A DNA stretch of 11,116 bases, from positions 1 through 11,116 of the forward strand of contig CAYSEU010000023.1 in the NCBI GenBank assembly GCA_964430365.1, given 5' to 3'. Each line of letters begins with the position of its first letter. The stretch's first letter is position 1. The translations under genes were made by a program, and so were the position numbers. The notes below the pieces were generated by a model. The model saw only the letters and a list, made by a program, of their open reading frames with translations, was not told the DNA's origin and did not search any database. This DNA is from JAVEVH01 sp964430365. GTDB taxonomy: Bacteria; Patescibacteriota; Dojkabacteria; SC72. Below are positions 1 through 7,498 of this stretch, piece after piece.

Positions 1-2452
1 GGATGGTACAGAGGAAGGTACTTATATGGTTAAAGATATATCGGAGGGTTTCAATAGTGGTACATATTATCCTAGTTTTACAGAACTAAATGGGAAGATG
101 TATTTTAAGGCACAAGTAGATGGAGTAACTGGAAGTGAATTATGGAGTACTGATGGTACTGAGCAAGGAACATATATGGTAAAGGATATTTATCCTGGCA
201 CGGGATTCTCTATTCCAACCTATTTGACCAAAGTTGGTAATGAAATATTTTTTGCTGCTAGAAATCCAACCTATGGAGAAGAATTATGGAAAACAGATGG
301 TACTGAGGAGGGTACCGTACTTGTGAAGGATATTTATGAGGGTTCAGGTAATTCAGAATTAGAGGAGTTTGCTGTAGTAGGTGACACATTGTTCTTTGCT
401 GCAATAACTCCAACATATGGTAAAGAGTTATGGAAATCAGATGGAACAACGGAGGGTACTGTAATGGTTAAGGATATTAGAGTTGGGACTTCCCATTCTT
501 TTCCTAGGAATTTAAAAAATATAAATGGAACTCTGTATTTCTCAGCCACTGATGGGACATATGGTTTAGAGCTATGGGTATCAGATGGTACAACAGAGGG
601 TACAGTCATGCTCAAAAATATTGGTGCTCCTGGCGAAAGCGATCCCAATTATTTTACTGAGATAGGAGGTGTAATTTATTTTTCTGCCTATACATCAACA
701 AATGGAAGAGAGCTATGGAAAACAGATGGCACTGAATTAGGCACTGTTATGGTCAAAGATATATATTCAGGTATTTCATCCTCAAGTCCTACTAACCTGA
801 CTATTTACAATGATGAGCTATATTTCTTTGCTAATAACGGAACAAATGGAATAGAGTTGTGGAAATCGAATGGTACAGATGAAGGCACAGTCTTAGTAAA
901 GGATATGTATGCAGGTGCCATATCATCAACTCCGACATTATTAACAGTTTCTAATGGATATATGTTTTTTTCTGCAAATGATGGGATTAATGGGAAGGAA
1001 ATTTGGAAGAGTGATGGAACTACTGAGGGTACATATATGTTAAAGAATATATTTATTGAGGAAGGGAACTCCTCGCCCAACTATCTTACAGTTGTAAATA
1101 GTGTCTTGTATTTTTCTGCTATGGATCTAGAACATAACACTCAATTATGGAAAACAGATGGAACAGGAAATGGTACTGTGTTAGTAAAAGATACCTCATA
1201 TGGTACCGATAATTCATCTTTTTTAGACTTTGCATATTTCAATGAAAAGATATATCTTTCAGCATATGATCCTTCGAATGGATATGAACTATGGTCAACT
1301 GATGGTACCGAGTTGGGAACAATGATGATAAAGGATATTAGAGTAGGTAGAGATTCCTCTTTTCCAGACAATTTTATACCTTTTAACAATAAAGTACTTT
1401 TTGTTGTAGATGATGGAATTCATGGGGATGAATTATGGGAGACGGATGGAAGTGAAGAGGGCACAAGTTTACTTAAAGACATAAACTTGGGAGAAGAGTC
1501 TTCTAGTCCAATATCTTTCTATGAGTTTAATAATTTAATCTTTTTTGCTGCCGAAACTGGTGAGAGTGGTTTGGGACTATGGAAGACGGATGGAACTGAA
1601 GAGGGTACAGTTTTTATTAAAAGTATAGAGTTTTATCCACCATTTTCATCCGATTACTTTACTGAATATAATGGGAATCTTTATTTTTGGGCATATGATG
1701 AAACATACGGATATGAGATATGGAAAACAGATGGGACAGAGGTTGGTACAGTTCTTCTCAAGGATATAAATACATCTTCTTACAATAACTGGATGAACTA
1801 CCCTATTGTTAAGCTTAAAGACAAACTGTTTTTTGGAGCCTATTCTGCTGATACAGGATATGAACTTTGGAGTTCTGATGGGACAGAAGAAGGCACATCT
1901 TTGGTTAAAGATATCATAGAAGGGATTTCACCTTCAGATCCCTATGATTTAACTATTTCTGGAGAATATCTTTATTTTCTCGGAAGAAATGCAGATGGAG
2001 CTAGGAATAACTTATGGAAAACAGATGGTACCGAGGAGGGAACGATATTAGTAAGAGATTTCTATATTGATGAAAATACATATACCTCGTTATCTTCTTT
2101 AACTCAATTCGGAAGCAGTATGTTTTTCGATTTAACAATTTCTGGAGATGATTACAATGATACTCAATTATGGATTTCTGATGGGAGTAATGAAGGTACA
2201 AAAGTGATTAAGGATGGATTTCAAGAAATTACAGAATTATATGTAGCAGATCAATATCTATTCTTTAGTGGAGGCAATGAAGAATTTGGTGGAGAAGTTT
2301 GGGTATCTGATGGTACAGAAGTAGGAACATACATGGTAAAGGACCTATTCCCAGGGTATGAAGCTTCTGCACCTAATAATTTCATATATAATGATGGAGT
2401 TTTGTATTTTGTAGCTGATACTCCTAGAACAGGAAGTGAATTATGGAAGATG
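1..2452 (+). repeat. Tandem array of ~144-bp ELWxxDGT coding repeats
   Basis: About 17 degenerate tandem units lie within the surface-protein gene. The unit length is mostly 141-150 bases; the two odd ones are 156 bases (52 residues) and 129 bases (43 residues) near the end. The most conserved stretch encodes ELW-K-T/S-DGT-x-x-GT, often written in DNA as ggaaaacagatgg followed by tac/act. Variants include NGT in the sixth unit and DGS in the tenth and fifteenth. The array already runs at base 1 and ends with ELWKMN at about 2438-2452. Units differ clearly in sequence, so this is an old, diverged array rather than a recent expansion. Confidence 0.9.
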
Positions 2453-3292
2453 AATATTAGAGAGGTCTCCTCCCCAACTCTCCCAGTAAGTGAACCTGTT
2501 ATTACACCTGTAGAGCAGACTTATTACAAAAATATCTTTGAAGATATTTTTTCTACTGATGATATTGAAGAAGAAACTATTATGGAGAAGATATTAAAAA
2601 CTTTTTCTAAATCTTTTGTATCTATTAGTAGAGGAAGTGATAAGTCTGTTTTTTCAAAGGAGAAAATTGCAGTAAAGGGTGGAGACTATATTACTATTTG
2701 GTTTAACAAAGCTGATATTACAGAAGAGTCAAACAACATTTCAGAAGTATTCATAGAGATATTTGGAGAAGAAATTCCCTTTATATTTGATGAGACTTCT
2801 AATATTTACACATTAAAGATAGAAATTCCAAAGGATATGAAGAAGAGTCATGAGGAGAAGGCGACTTTAATCATTGAGTACGATGATGGAGAGAGAAGAG
2901 TTAAAGGTTTATCTATATTGATTGAACCTACAGGTTATGTATATTCTGTTATAAAGGGGGAGCAAACATTCTTAGAGGGTGCGAAAGTATCACTTTATAG
3001 TATTGATGGAGATAATAAGAAGCTATATTACAATGGTAATGGATATGAGAACCCAGTATTAACTAACAAGGATGGGGAATATGTATTCTTTGTTCCTACA
3101 GGTAAATATCAATTAAGAGCTGAATTAAAGGGTTATAGAACATATGAGAGTGAGGTTTTTGAAGTAGAGAACGGGGCTATTGATATAAATGTGCAAATGG
3201 AGAGAGAAATAGACAATAAAATATTCATATATTTAGGTGTATTAACTACCTTATCAACTGTAGGTATCATCTATTATAAAAGGTCTAGATAA
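1..3292 (+). CDS. ELWxxDGT-repeat surface protein, 5'-truncated by window edge
   Basis: This is the 3' part of a large, probably exported surface protein. The frame is open from base 2, where DGTEEGTY is read before the first in-window ATG at 26, so the real start lies upstream. Numbering from that ATG, residues 1-809 hold sixteen full repeats plus a final unit lacking the DGT end. Each is about 48 residues of the form VKDI..(S)xP..LT..NG.LYFSA...G.ELWK(T/S)DGTxxGT, the ELWxxDGT repeat family. A Pro-rich linker follows, then a beta-rich Ig-like region (about 870-963), a carboxypeptidase-regulatory-like domain (about 965-1057, with LTNKDGEYVF and PTGKYQLRAELKGY), one membrane helix (about 1066-1084) and a basic KRSR tail. 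No LPXTG motif is present. Known for the family: repeats in large secreted proteins. Inferred: beta-propeller-like ectodomains held on the cell surface, for adhesion or binding. The ligand is unknown. Confidence 0.85.
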   Translation, partial: DGTEEGTYMVKDISEGFNSGTYYPSFTELNGKMYFKAQVDGVTGSELWSTDGTEQGTYMVKDIYPGTGFSIPTYLTKVGNEIFFAARNPTYGEELWKTDGTEEGTVLVKDIYEGSGNSELEEFAVVGDTLFFAAITPTYGKELWKSDGTTEGTVMVKDIRVGTSHSFPRNLKNINGTLYFSATDGTYGLELWVSDGTTEGTVMLKNIGAPGESDPNYFTEIGGVIYFSAYTSTNGRELWKTDGTELGTVMVKDIYSGISSSSPTNLTIYNDELYFFANNGTNGIELWKSNGTDEGTVLVKDMYAGAISSTPTLLTVSNGYMFFSANDGINGKEIWKSDGTTEGTYMLKNIFIEEGNSSPNYLTVVNSVLYFSAMDLEHNTQLWKTDGTGNGTVLVKDTSYGTDNSSFLDFAYFNEKIYLSAYDPSNGYELWSTDGTELGTMMIKDIRVGRDSSFPDNFIPFNNKVLFVVDDGIHGDELWETDGSEEGTSLLKDINLGEESSSPISFYEFNNLIFFAAETGESGLGLWKTDGTEEGTVFIKSIEFYPPFSSDYFTEYNGNLYFWAYDETYGYEIWKTDGTEVGTVLLKDINTSSYNNWMNYPIVKLKDKLFFGAYSADTGYELWSSDGTEEGTSLVKDIIEGISPSDPYDLTISGEYLYFLGRNADGARNNLWKTDGTEEGTILVRDFYIDENTYTSLSSLTQFGSSMFFDLTISGDDYNDTQLWISDGSNEGTKVIKDGFQEITELYVADQYLFFSGGNEEFGGEVWVSDGTEVGTYMVKDLFPGYEASAPNNFIYNDGVLYFVADTPRTGSELWKMNIREVSSPTLPVSEPVITPVEQTYYKNIFEDIFSTDDIEEETIMEKILKTFSKSFVSISRGSDKSVFSKEKIAVKGGDYITIWFNKADITEESNNISEVFIEIFGEEIPFIFDETSNIYTLKIEIPKDMKKSHEEKATLIIEYDDGERRVKGLSILIEPTGYVYSVIKGEQTFLEGAKVSLYSIDGDNKKLYYNGNGYENPVLTNKDGEYVFFVPTGKYQLRAELKGYRTYESEVFEVENGAIDINVQMEREIDNKIFIYLGVLTTLSTVGIIYYKRSR

Positions 3293-3314
3293 TACGGTTT
3301 TTCCCCTCATGTAT

Positions 3315-3351
3315 TGATAGAAAAGGTAATTTATCATCCCTATTTCTATCA
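3315..3351. terminator. Bulged hairpin between convergent genes
   Basis: A perfect 9-base inverted repeat, tgatagaaa (3315-3323) and tttctatca (3343-3351), can be extended by AGG/CCT with one bulged A. This gives a 12-pair stem and a 12-base loop. It sits in the 60-base gap between the convergent surface-protein and kinase-like genes, where a bidirectional terminator is expected. Neither side has a clear T-run immediately after the stem, so intrinsic termination is plausible but not proven. Confidence 0.4.
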
Positions 3352-3352
3352 C

Positions 3353-4273
3353 TTATAGACCCTTCTTTTTTAGTACATTCATTAGGGGAATATTTTCTAA
3401 TATCACTAGAGTTTTTAATAAGCTTTCAAATCTCTCAATTTCATATTGTGATAATTGACTAAAGTCTCTGTTTTCTAAAGCATTCTTAAGAGAGGTATCC
3501 TTTAGATGGTTAAATTCTGTTAGTATTTGGGATTTCTTTTCATTAAAATCAAAACTATTTATCATCTTTCCTCCTCTGACATATGCTCGTACCTCTGATA
3601 ATAGTGAATCTGCATTAGGATAGGTATCTATCCTATCGAGAATTGTTTTTAGTCCAGTAGGAATTAAAGACACCATGTCTGCCATATTGTTTCCTCTTGT
3701 AAAAAAAGATTTTAAAGTATCTTTTAGTCCTCCCCTAAGTTCAGATTCCCAGCTTTCTTCTTGTGTGTCATTTTTTGTAATAGAGCCAGCATCAATTATA
3801 GAGAGTGTACATGAGGATCTATTCTCAGGTACTTTTTGAATAAAGATACTATCCCCTTTATGATCTTGGAAAGAATACCCATTACTGTTAAGTTCTTTAA
3901 TCATTCTAAGGTAAATCAATATTCCCTTTGTTTTAGCATCGATAGAGAGTGATAGGAAATCTTCAATATTCCCTTCTCTCTCCTCGTCGATGTTTGAGAG
4001 GGTTATTCCTTGGGCTCTTTCAACAACATATCTTCCTTTTGTGCTGTCTTTTTCTTTAATAGGGCATATATTGATACCCTCAGAGTTTGAGAACATTTCA
4101 TTGAATATTTGCTGGTTCTCCATTTTTTGGTTTATATCAGCTATTGCTGTTGGAAGTACGGTTTTTGGTTCTATAATTACCTCTGTTGGGAGCATTCGAA
4201 CTTTAGCAAAATTCCCTGAACGTATTTCTGCTATTTCAGTTGGTTCGTAATTTTCTTTCATAGGATTCTTCAT
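3353..4273 (-). CDS. Divergent protein-kinase-like protein
   Basis: This 306-residue soluble protein has no obvious family name. I read a compact kinase fold in it. A glycine-loop-like GNFAKV (20-25) is followed by VIIEPK (32-37), which could carry the VAIK lysine. A hinge-like RYVVERAQGITL lies at 81-92. The helix before the catalytic loop leads to QDHKGDSIFI (136-145), which lines up with HRDxKxxN: D137 and K139 are kept and Asn is replaced by S142. IIDAGS (159-164) lines up with DFG, giving D161-A-G. Residues 178-232 resemble the end of a bacterial Ser/Thr kinase C-lobe (IPTGLKTIL...PNADSLLSEVRAYV). A charged helical tail of about 65 residues follows. The activation segment is short and no APE motif is visible. 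The gene lies 46 bases downstream of the RNA methylase and may share its transcript. The kinase assignment is inference from motifs; the substrate is unknown. M5 is an alternative start; neither start has a clear ribosome binding site. Confidence 0.6.
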   Translation of the reverse strand: MKNPMKENYEPTEIAEIRSGNFAKVRMLPTEVIIEPKTVLPTAIADINQKMENQQIFNEMFSNSEGINICPIKEKDSTKGRYVVERAQGITLSNIDEEREGNIEDFLSLSIDAKTKGILIYLRMIKELNSNGYSFQDHKGDSIFIQKVPENRSSCTLSIIDAGSITKNDTQEESWESELRGGLKDTLKSFFTRGNNMADMVSLIPTGLKTILDRIDTYPNADSLLSEVRAYVRGGKMINSFDFNEKKSQILTEFNHLKDTSLKNALENRDFSQLSQYEIERFESLLKTLVILENIPLMNVLKKKGL

Positions 4274-4290
4274 AAAATAAGATTGATAGA

Positions 4291-4296
4291 AGTATA
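4291..4296 (-). promoter_or_regulatory. Possible -10 box for the kinase-like gene
   Basis: On the minus strand TATACT lies 17 bases before the ATG at 4273, in the 46-base gap after the methylase gene. No good -35 hexamer is found at 16-18 bases. It could give the kinase-like gene a short-leader transcript of its own, but in AT-rich DNA such a hexamer can occur by chance. Confidence 0.2.
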
Positions 4297-4319
4297 ATTT
4301 ATTTTAATCAAGAGTAGAA

Positions 4320-5069
4320 CTAGTTATACTTTCTTTTTATTAAAAATATCTCTGGTAGTAATCCTCCCTCATCTACTTGTGTAATACTCTTTATATTCCA
4401 ATTCTTAAATACCTCTCTTACTAATTTCTTCTCTTGAGTAAGTAATACTATCTTACCCTTTGTTCTTAGTAATCTGTTAGCTATATCTTCTAACTTAATA
4501 TATACCTTTATATTTTCATCATGAGTACCAACTCTAATACCAAATGGTAGATTAGATATTATTACGTCAATATTCCTTTTGTTCAATTTAATATCCTGTA
4601 TATCTTTTCTAAACAGTTTATACCTTTCCTGTTCAATATTTGCATTTAAGAAATTCTGTTTACTTTTCACAATTGCCGAATCACTCTTATCTACACATAT
4701 ACACCTCTTAATATAGAAATATTTAATAGCTGTGATAGGGATGGTAGATGCTCCACAAAATGGATCTAGTAATATATCCTCTTGCCTTAAATCTGCAATC
4801 ATACACATTATATATGCCAATGAAGGATTAATACCTGCGGGCACATACTCTTTCCTCCAATCTCTTTTAGAAAGATTTAATATGTTACCTTTCTCATTTA
4901 AAATATGAGTAGGAGAGTAAAGATTCCTATACTCTTCTAAATTGATATGGCTTTTAAAAGAAATATCTTCTTCTGTTTGATCTAATATTTCTGTATTAGG
5001 ATATTTAGAAAGTAGTTCCTTTAATACAAATTCTTTAGTCCCTTTTAATATCTTTAATGTATATTTCAT
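4320..5069 (-). CDS. TRM11/Trm14-type RNA guanine-N2 methyltransferase, short N-terminus
   Basis: This is a probable S-adenosylmethionine-dependent RNA methylase of the THUMP-associated UPF0020/TRM11 group, 249 residues from the ATG. RDWRKEY-PAGINPSLA (69-85) matches the conserved lead-in to the Rossmann fold. DPFCGAS (102-108) is SAM-binding motif I, D127 ends strand 2 as the likely ribose-binding acidic residue, and NLPFG (173-177) is the catalytic (N/D)-x-P-F/Y motif typical of amino-group methylation, in this family usually N2-guanine of tRNA. The segment before the Rossmann fold is only about 70 residues, well short of the usual ferredoxin-like plus THUMP module, so RNA recognition must be reduced or rearranged. 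The frame also permits a TTG start at 5075. I prefer the ATG because it begins a typical MKYTLKILKG strand and a TATAAT sits just upstream. The exact target base is not determinable here. Confidence 0.75.
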   Translation of the reverse strand: MKYTLKILKGTKEFVLKELLSKYPNTEILDQTEEDISFKSHINLEEYRNLYSPTHILNEKGNILNLSKRDWRKEYVPAGINPSLAYIMCMIADLRQEDILLDPFCGASTIPITAIKYFYIKRCICVDKSDSAIVKSKQNFLNANIEQERYKLFRKDIQDIKLNKRNIDVIISNLPFGIRVGTHDENIKVYIKLEDIANRLLRTKGKIVLLTQEKKLVREVFKNWNIKSITQVDEGGLLPEIFLIKRKYN

Positions 5070-5074
5070 TACCA

Positions 5075-5080
5075 ATTATA
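5075..5080 (-). promoter_or_regulatory. Candidate -10 box immediately upstream of the methylase ATG
   Basis: A perfect TATAAT on the minus strand ends 5 bases before the ATG at 5069. If used, transcription would begin at or very near the start codon, giving a leaderless message. At a 17-base spacing the minus strand reads TTTCAA, a poor -35 that overlaps the -35 proposed for the divergent gene. Confidence 0.3.
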
Positions 5081-5097
5081 TCTAAATATTTAAGATA

Positions 5098-5125
5098 TTG
5101 AAATTTCTAATGGAAGGGGTATACT
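5098..5125 (+). promoter_or_regulatory. Sigma70-type promoter candidate for the Gmad2-GerMN gene
   Basis: TTGAAA (5098-5103) and TATACT (5120-5125) are separated by 16 bases in the divergent gap. This predicts a transcript start near 5132 and a leader of about 25 bases before the ATG at 5158. GGTATAC occurs both at 5118-5124, overlapping the -10, and at 5150-5156, next to the start codon. Confidence 0.45.
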
Positions 5126-5157
5126 ATTAGTGTATATTACTTTAATGTAGGTATACC

Positions 5158-6060
5158 ATGGTAAAAAATATTGTTTTAATATTTAGTATATTAATTCTCT
5201 CAATATTTTTAGTTGGTTTAGCATATATTTTCAAGAACAAAGATATCTGTTGTAAGTATGAACTGTGTAAACAGTTAACCACTATTTGTGTTGAAGAAGA
5301 GAAAGAACCGGAAGAGGAATCAGAGAAAGGAGATACTATATATTTAGAGGAAGTTAAGAGTGGTGATGTTCTTTCTGTAGAAGATGAGATATTGGGTAGG
5401 GCTCCTAGTAATTGGTATTTTGAGGGTACATTTCCAGTAAGAATATTTAATCAACAAGGTGAAGAGATTGCTGTTTTGTTTGCAGTAGCGACCCAGGAGT
5501 GGACACAGGAGGGGTATGTTCCATTTTCATTAGAGTTGCACTCTAATCTAATTGACTTAAAGGAAGAGAGTGTAGTGGTAATACAGTTTGAGAAAGATAA
5601 TCCGTCTGGGTTAGAAGAGAATGCTGACTATTTAAAGATTACTGTTACCTTAAAGCCGGTTGAACAGGAGAAAACTATTACATTCAAGGTATTCTTTCCT
5701 AATGATGAGATGAGTGATATGGAGGATTGTACATTAGTTTACCCAATTTTAAGAGAGGTACCATATACAGTGGCTGTAGGAAGAGCTGCACTAGAAGAGT
5801 TGTTTAAAGGATTAGCTGGAACTGAGCCTGATGATGGATATTTTACTAATATTCCTAATGGTGTTAAGGTACAGAGTTTAAGTATAGAGGGTGGTATTGC
5901 TAGAGTAGATTTAAGTAAAGAGTTAGAAGAGGGAGTTGGAGGTAGTTGTATGGTTGCTAGTATTACGGCACAGATAACTGAAACTTTAAAACAGTTTCCT
6001 ACTGTAGATTCAGTAATAATATCGATAGATGGTCGGACAGAGGATATTTTACAACCTTAA
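5158..6060 (+). CDS. Membrane-anchored Gmad2-GerMN domain protein
   Basis: This is a predicted envelope protein of 300 residues. An N-terminal hydrophobic helix (about 5-25) without a lipobox acts as an uncleaved anchor or signal. It is followed by a Cys cluster (C31, C32, C37, C44) and an acidic linker (about 46-58). A Gmad2 Ig-like domain spans about 60-166, with the family hallmarks GRAPSNWYFEGTFPVRI, VPFSLEL and DNPSG. A GerMN domain spans about 173-300, shown by AALEELFKG near 210-218 and the VQSLSIEGGIARVDLS strand pair near 238-253. Gmad2 and GerMN were named from spore germination proteins, but they occur widely in non-sporulating bacteria as extracytoplasmic domains of unclear function. 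No sporulation genes are present here. The ATG at 5158 lacks a strong Shine-Dalgarno; a TAGGT lies about 6 bases upstream of it. The stop overlaps that of convergent gatA by 4 bases. Confidence 0.85.
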   Translation: MVKNIVLIFSILILSIFLVGLAYIFKNKDICCKYELCKQLTTICVEEEKEPEEESEKGDTIYLEEVKSGDVLSVEDEILGRAPSNWYFEGTFPVRIFNQQGEEIAVLFAVATQEWTQEGYVPFSLELHSNLIDLKEESVVVIQFEKDNPSGLEENADYLKITVTLKPVEQEKTITFKVFFPNDEMSDMEDCTLVYPILREVPYTVAVGRAALEELFKGLAGTEPDDGYFTNIPNGVKVQSLSIEGGIARVDLSKELEEGVGGSCMVASITAQITETLKQFPTVDSVIISIDGRTEDILQP

Positions 6061-7481
6061 CTATTCTCTTCTAGGGCTTTAGCAGCATTAATTACAGTTT
6101 GTTCTTGTAGTGTGTTACCTATAAATTGTATTCCTGTAGGTAAACCTTGGGATATACCATTTGGTATTGATATTGCAGGTAATCCTGCTTCAGAGCTTCC
6201 TTCTGCAAGGATATCTGCCATTTCTCCAAATAGTGGGTTATCTGCATCTTCATCTTTTAGAGCTACTGTTGGAGTAGTAGGGGATATTAAACAGTCATAT
6301 CCTTTTAATATCTTCTCAAAATCTTGTTTAATTAACTGTCTAACCTGTTCTGACTTTTTAAAATACTCATCTGCATATCCAGCAGAGAGAGAGTACGTAC
6401 CTGTCATTACTCTTCTTTTTGGCTCTTGGCCTAATCCTTGGCCTCTTGTTGATTCATAATATGCTTTTACACTCGTTTTATCGTTTCCCTCTAATCCATA
6501 TCTAGTACCATCATATCTAGCTAAATTAGAAGATACCTCACTTCTACATGTAATTGTATATACAGACATTCCGTAATTAGGATCTAATATATTTATATAT
6601 TCGATATTGGCTCCTAACTTTTTTAATATATCTACACTTCTATTAAAATTCTCTAATACACCTTTTTCAATATCTAATTCTAAATATTCTTTAGGTATAC
6701 CAACCTTCATACCTTTAACTTTAGTTATATCAATATCTCCTAGGTAATCATTTATCGGGGTATTGTAAGAAGAGAAGTCCTTAGAATCATATCCAGCTAT
6801 TACAGAGAGTATTAATGCACTATCTTCTACATTCTTAGTAATTGGTCCTGGACTATCTAAAGAAGATCCCATTGCTAATACTCCATATCTTGGGACTCTA
6901 CCATATGAAGGTTTCAAACCTACTACACCACACCAGCTTGCTGGTAAGCGAATTGAACCTGCTGTTTCAGTACCTAATGAACCAGCACATAAATCTGCTG
7001 CTGTTGCTGCTGCAGAGCCACCTGAAGAACCACCAGGTAATCTCTCTATGTTATGTGGATTTCTAGTAGTTCCGTAATATGACGTTACAGTAGAGGAACC
7101 ATGACAAAACTGATCTAAATTTGTTTTACCTAAAAATATTGCACCCTCATTTAGTAACCTCTGGGTTACAGTTGATTCATATACAGGTGTATATCCATCT
7201 AATATATGTGATGCACATGTAGTTAGTATATCTTTTGTAGAGAATACATCTTTAATACCTAAAGGAATACCCCCTAATCTTTTATCTCTCTGATTATTAA
7301 AATCATTATCAAACTCCTTGGCCTGTTTTAATGCTTTCTCTCCATTTACAGTAATATATGAATTCAACTCCTTATCTTTCTCCTCTATCTGTTTTAAGTA
7401 GTACCCAACTATTTCTAAAGAAGATATTTCCTTTTTAAGAAGCTTCTCCCTAAGTTGTATAATGGAAAGGTTGTTTAACAT
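6057..7481 (-). CDS. gatA: Amidase-signature protein, GatA-type (Asp/Glu-tRNA amidotransferase subunit A)
   Basis: This 474-residue amidase-signature enzyme is near the usual GatA length. GatA hydrolyses glutamine and feeds ammonia to GatB, which converts Glu-tRNA(Gln) or Asp-tRNA(Asn) to the amide form. The Ser-cisSer-Lys triad can be placed as K77 (GIKD), S152 (GGSSGGSAAA, 150-159) and S176 (TETAGSIRLPAS). The C-terminal half has the GatA-like pattern RRVMTGTYSLSAGYADEYFKK and SPTTPTVAL, and ends with GLPAISIPNG and GLPTGIQFIGN. Departures from common GatA are NLDQFCHGSS for (N)MDEFAMGSS, GTETAGS for GSDTGGS, and loss of the usual Thr and Asn in the DiyT...NLAG segment. It is the last gene of the helD-lgt-gatA run, 17 bases after lgt, with no gatB or gatC in the window. 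A divergent amidase of other specificity cannot be excluded. Confidence 0.8.
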   Translation of the reverse strand: MLNNLSIIQLREKLLKKEISSLEIVGYYLKQIEEKDKELNSYITVNGEKALKQAKEFDNDFNNQRDKRLGGIPLGIKDVFSTKDILTTCASHILDGYTPVYESTVTQRLLNEGAIFLGKTNLDQFCHGSSTVTSYYGTTRNPHNIERLPGGSSGGSAAATAADLCAGSLGTETAGSIRLPASWCGVVGLKPSYGRVPRYGVLAMGSSLDSPGPITKNVEDSALILSVIAGYDSKDFSSYNTPINDYLGDIDITKVKGMKVGIPKEYLELDIEKGVLENFNRSVDILKKLGANIEYINILDPNYGMSVYTITCRSEVSSNLARYDGTRYGLEGNDKTSVKAYYESTRGQGLGQEPKRRVMTGTYSLSAGYADEYFKKSEQVRQLIKQDFEKILKGYDCLISPTTPTVALKDEDADNPLFGEMADILAEGSSEAGLPAISIPNGISQGLPTGIQFIGNTLQEQTVINAAKALEENS

Positions 7482-7498
7482 ATGCTAACGCAATTCTA

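Noticed and set aside
258..1389. Several minus-strand frames within the ELWxxDGT array
   Set aside because: Their repeated TVPSVVPS-type peptides are simply the reverse reading of the DGT repeat codons.
1..2452. CRISPR or intergenic satellite interpretation of the periodic repeats
   Set aside because: The ~144-base period keeps one reading frame and encodes a conserved peptide motif, so it is a coding repeat with no spacer structure.
3990..4250. 86-codon plus-strand frame opposite the kinase-like gene
   Set aside because: It falls inside the conserved-looking N-lobe of the minus-strand gene and has no independent support.
5158..6060. Evidence for endospore formation from the GerMN and Gmad2 domains
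   Set aside because: These domains are widespread in non-sporulating bacteria, and no other sporulation or germination gene is present in the window.
6112..6459. 115-codon plus-strand frame opposite gatA
   Set aside because: It is a mirror of conserved gatA sequence, with no domain, promoter or ribosome binding site of its own.
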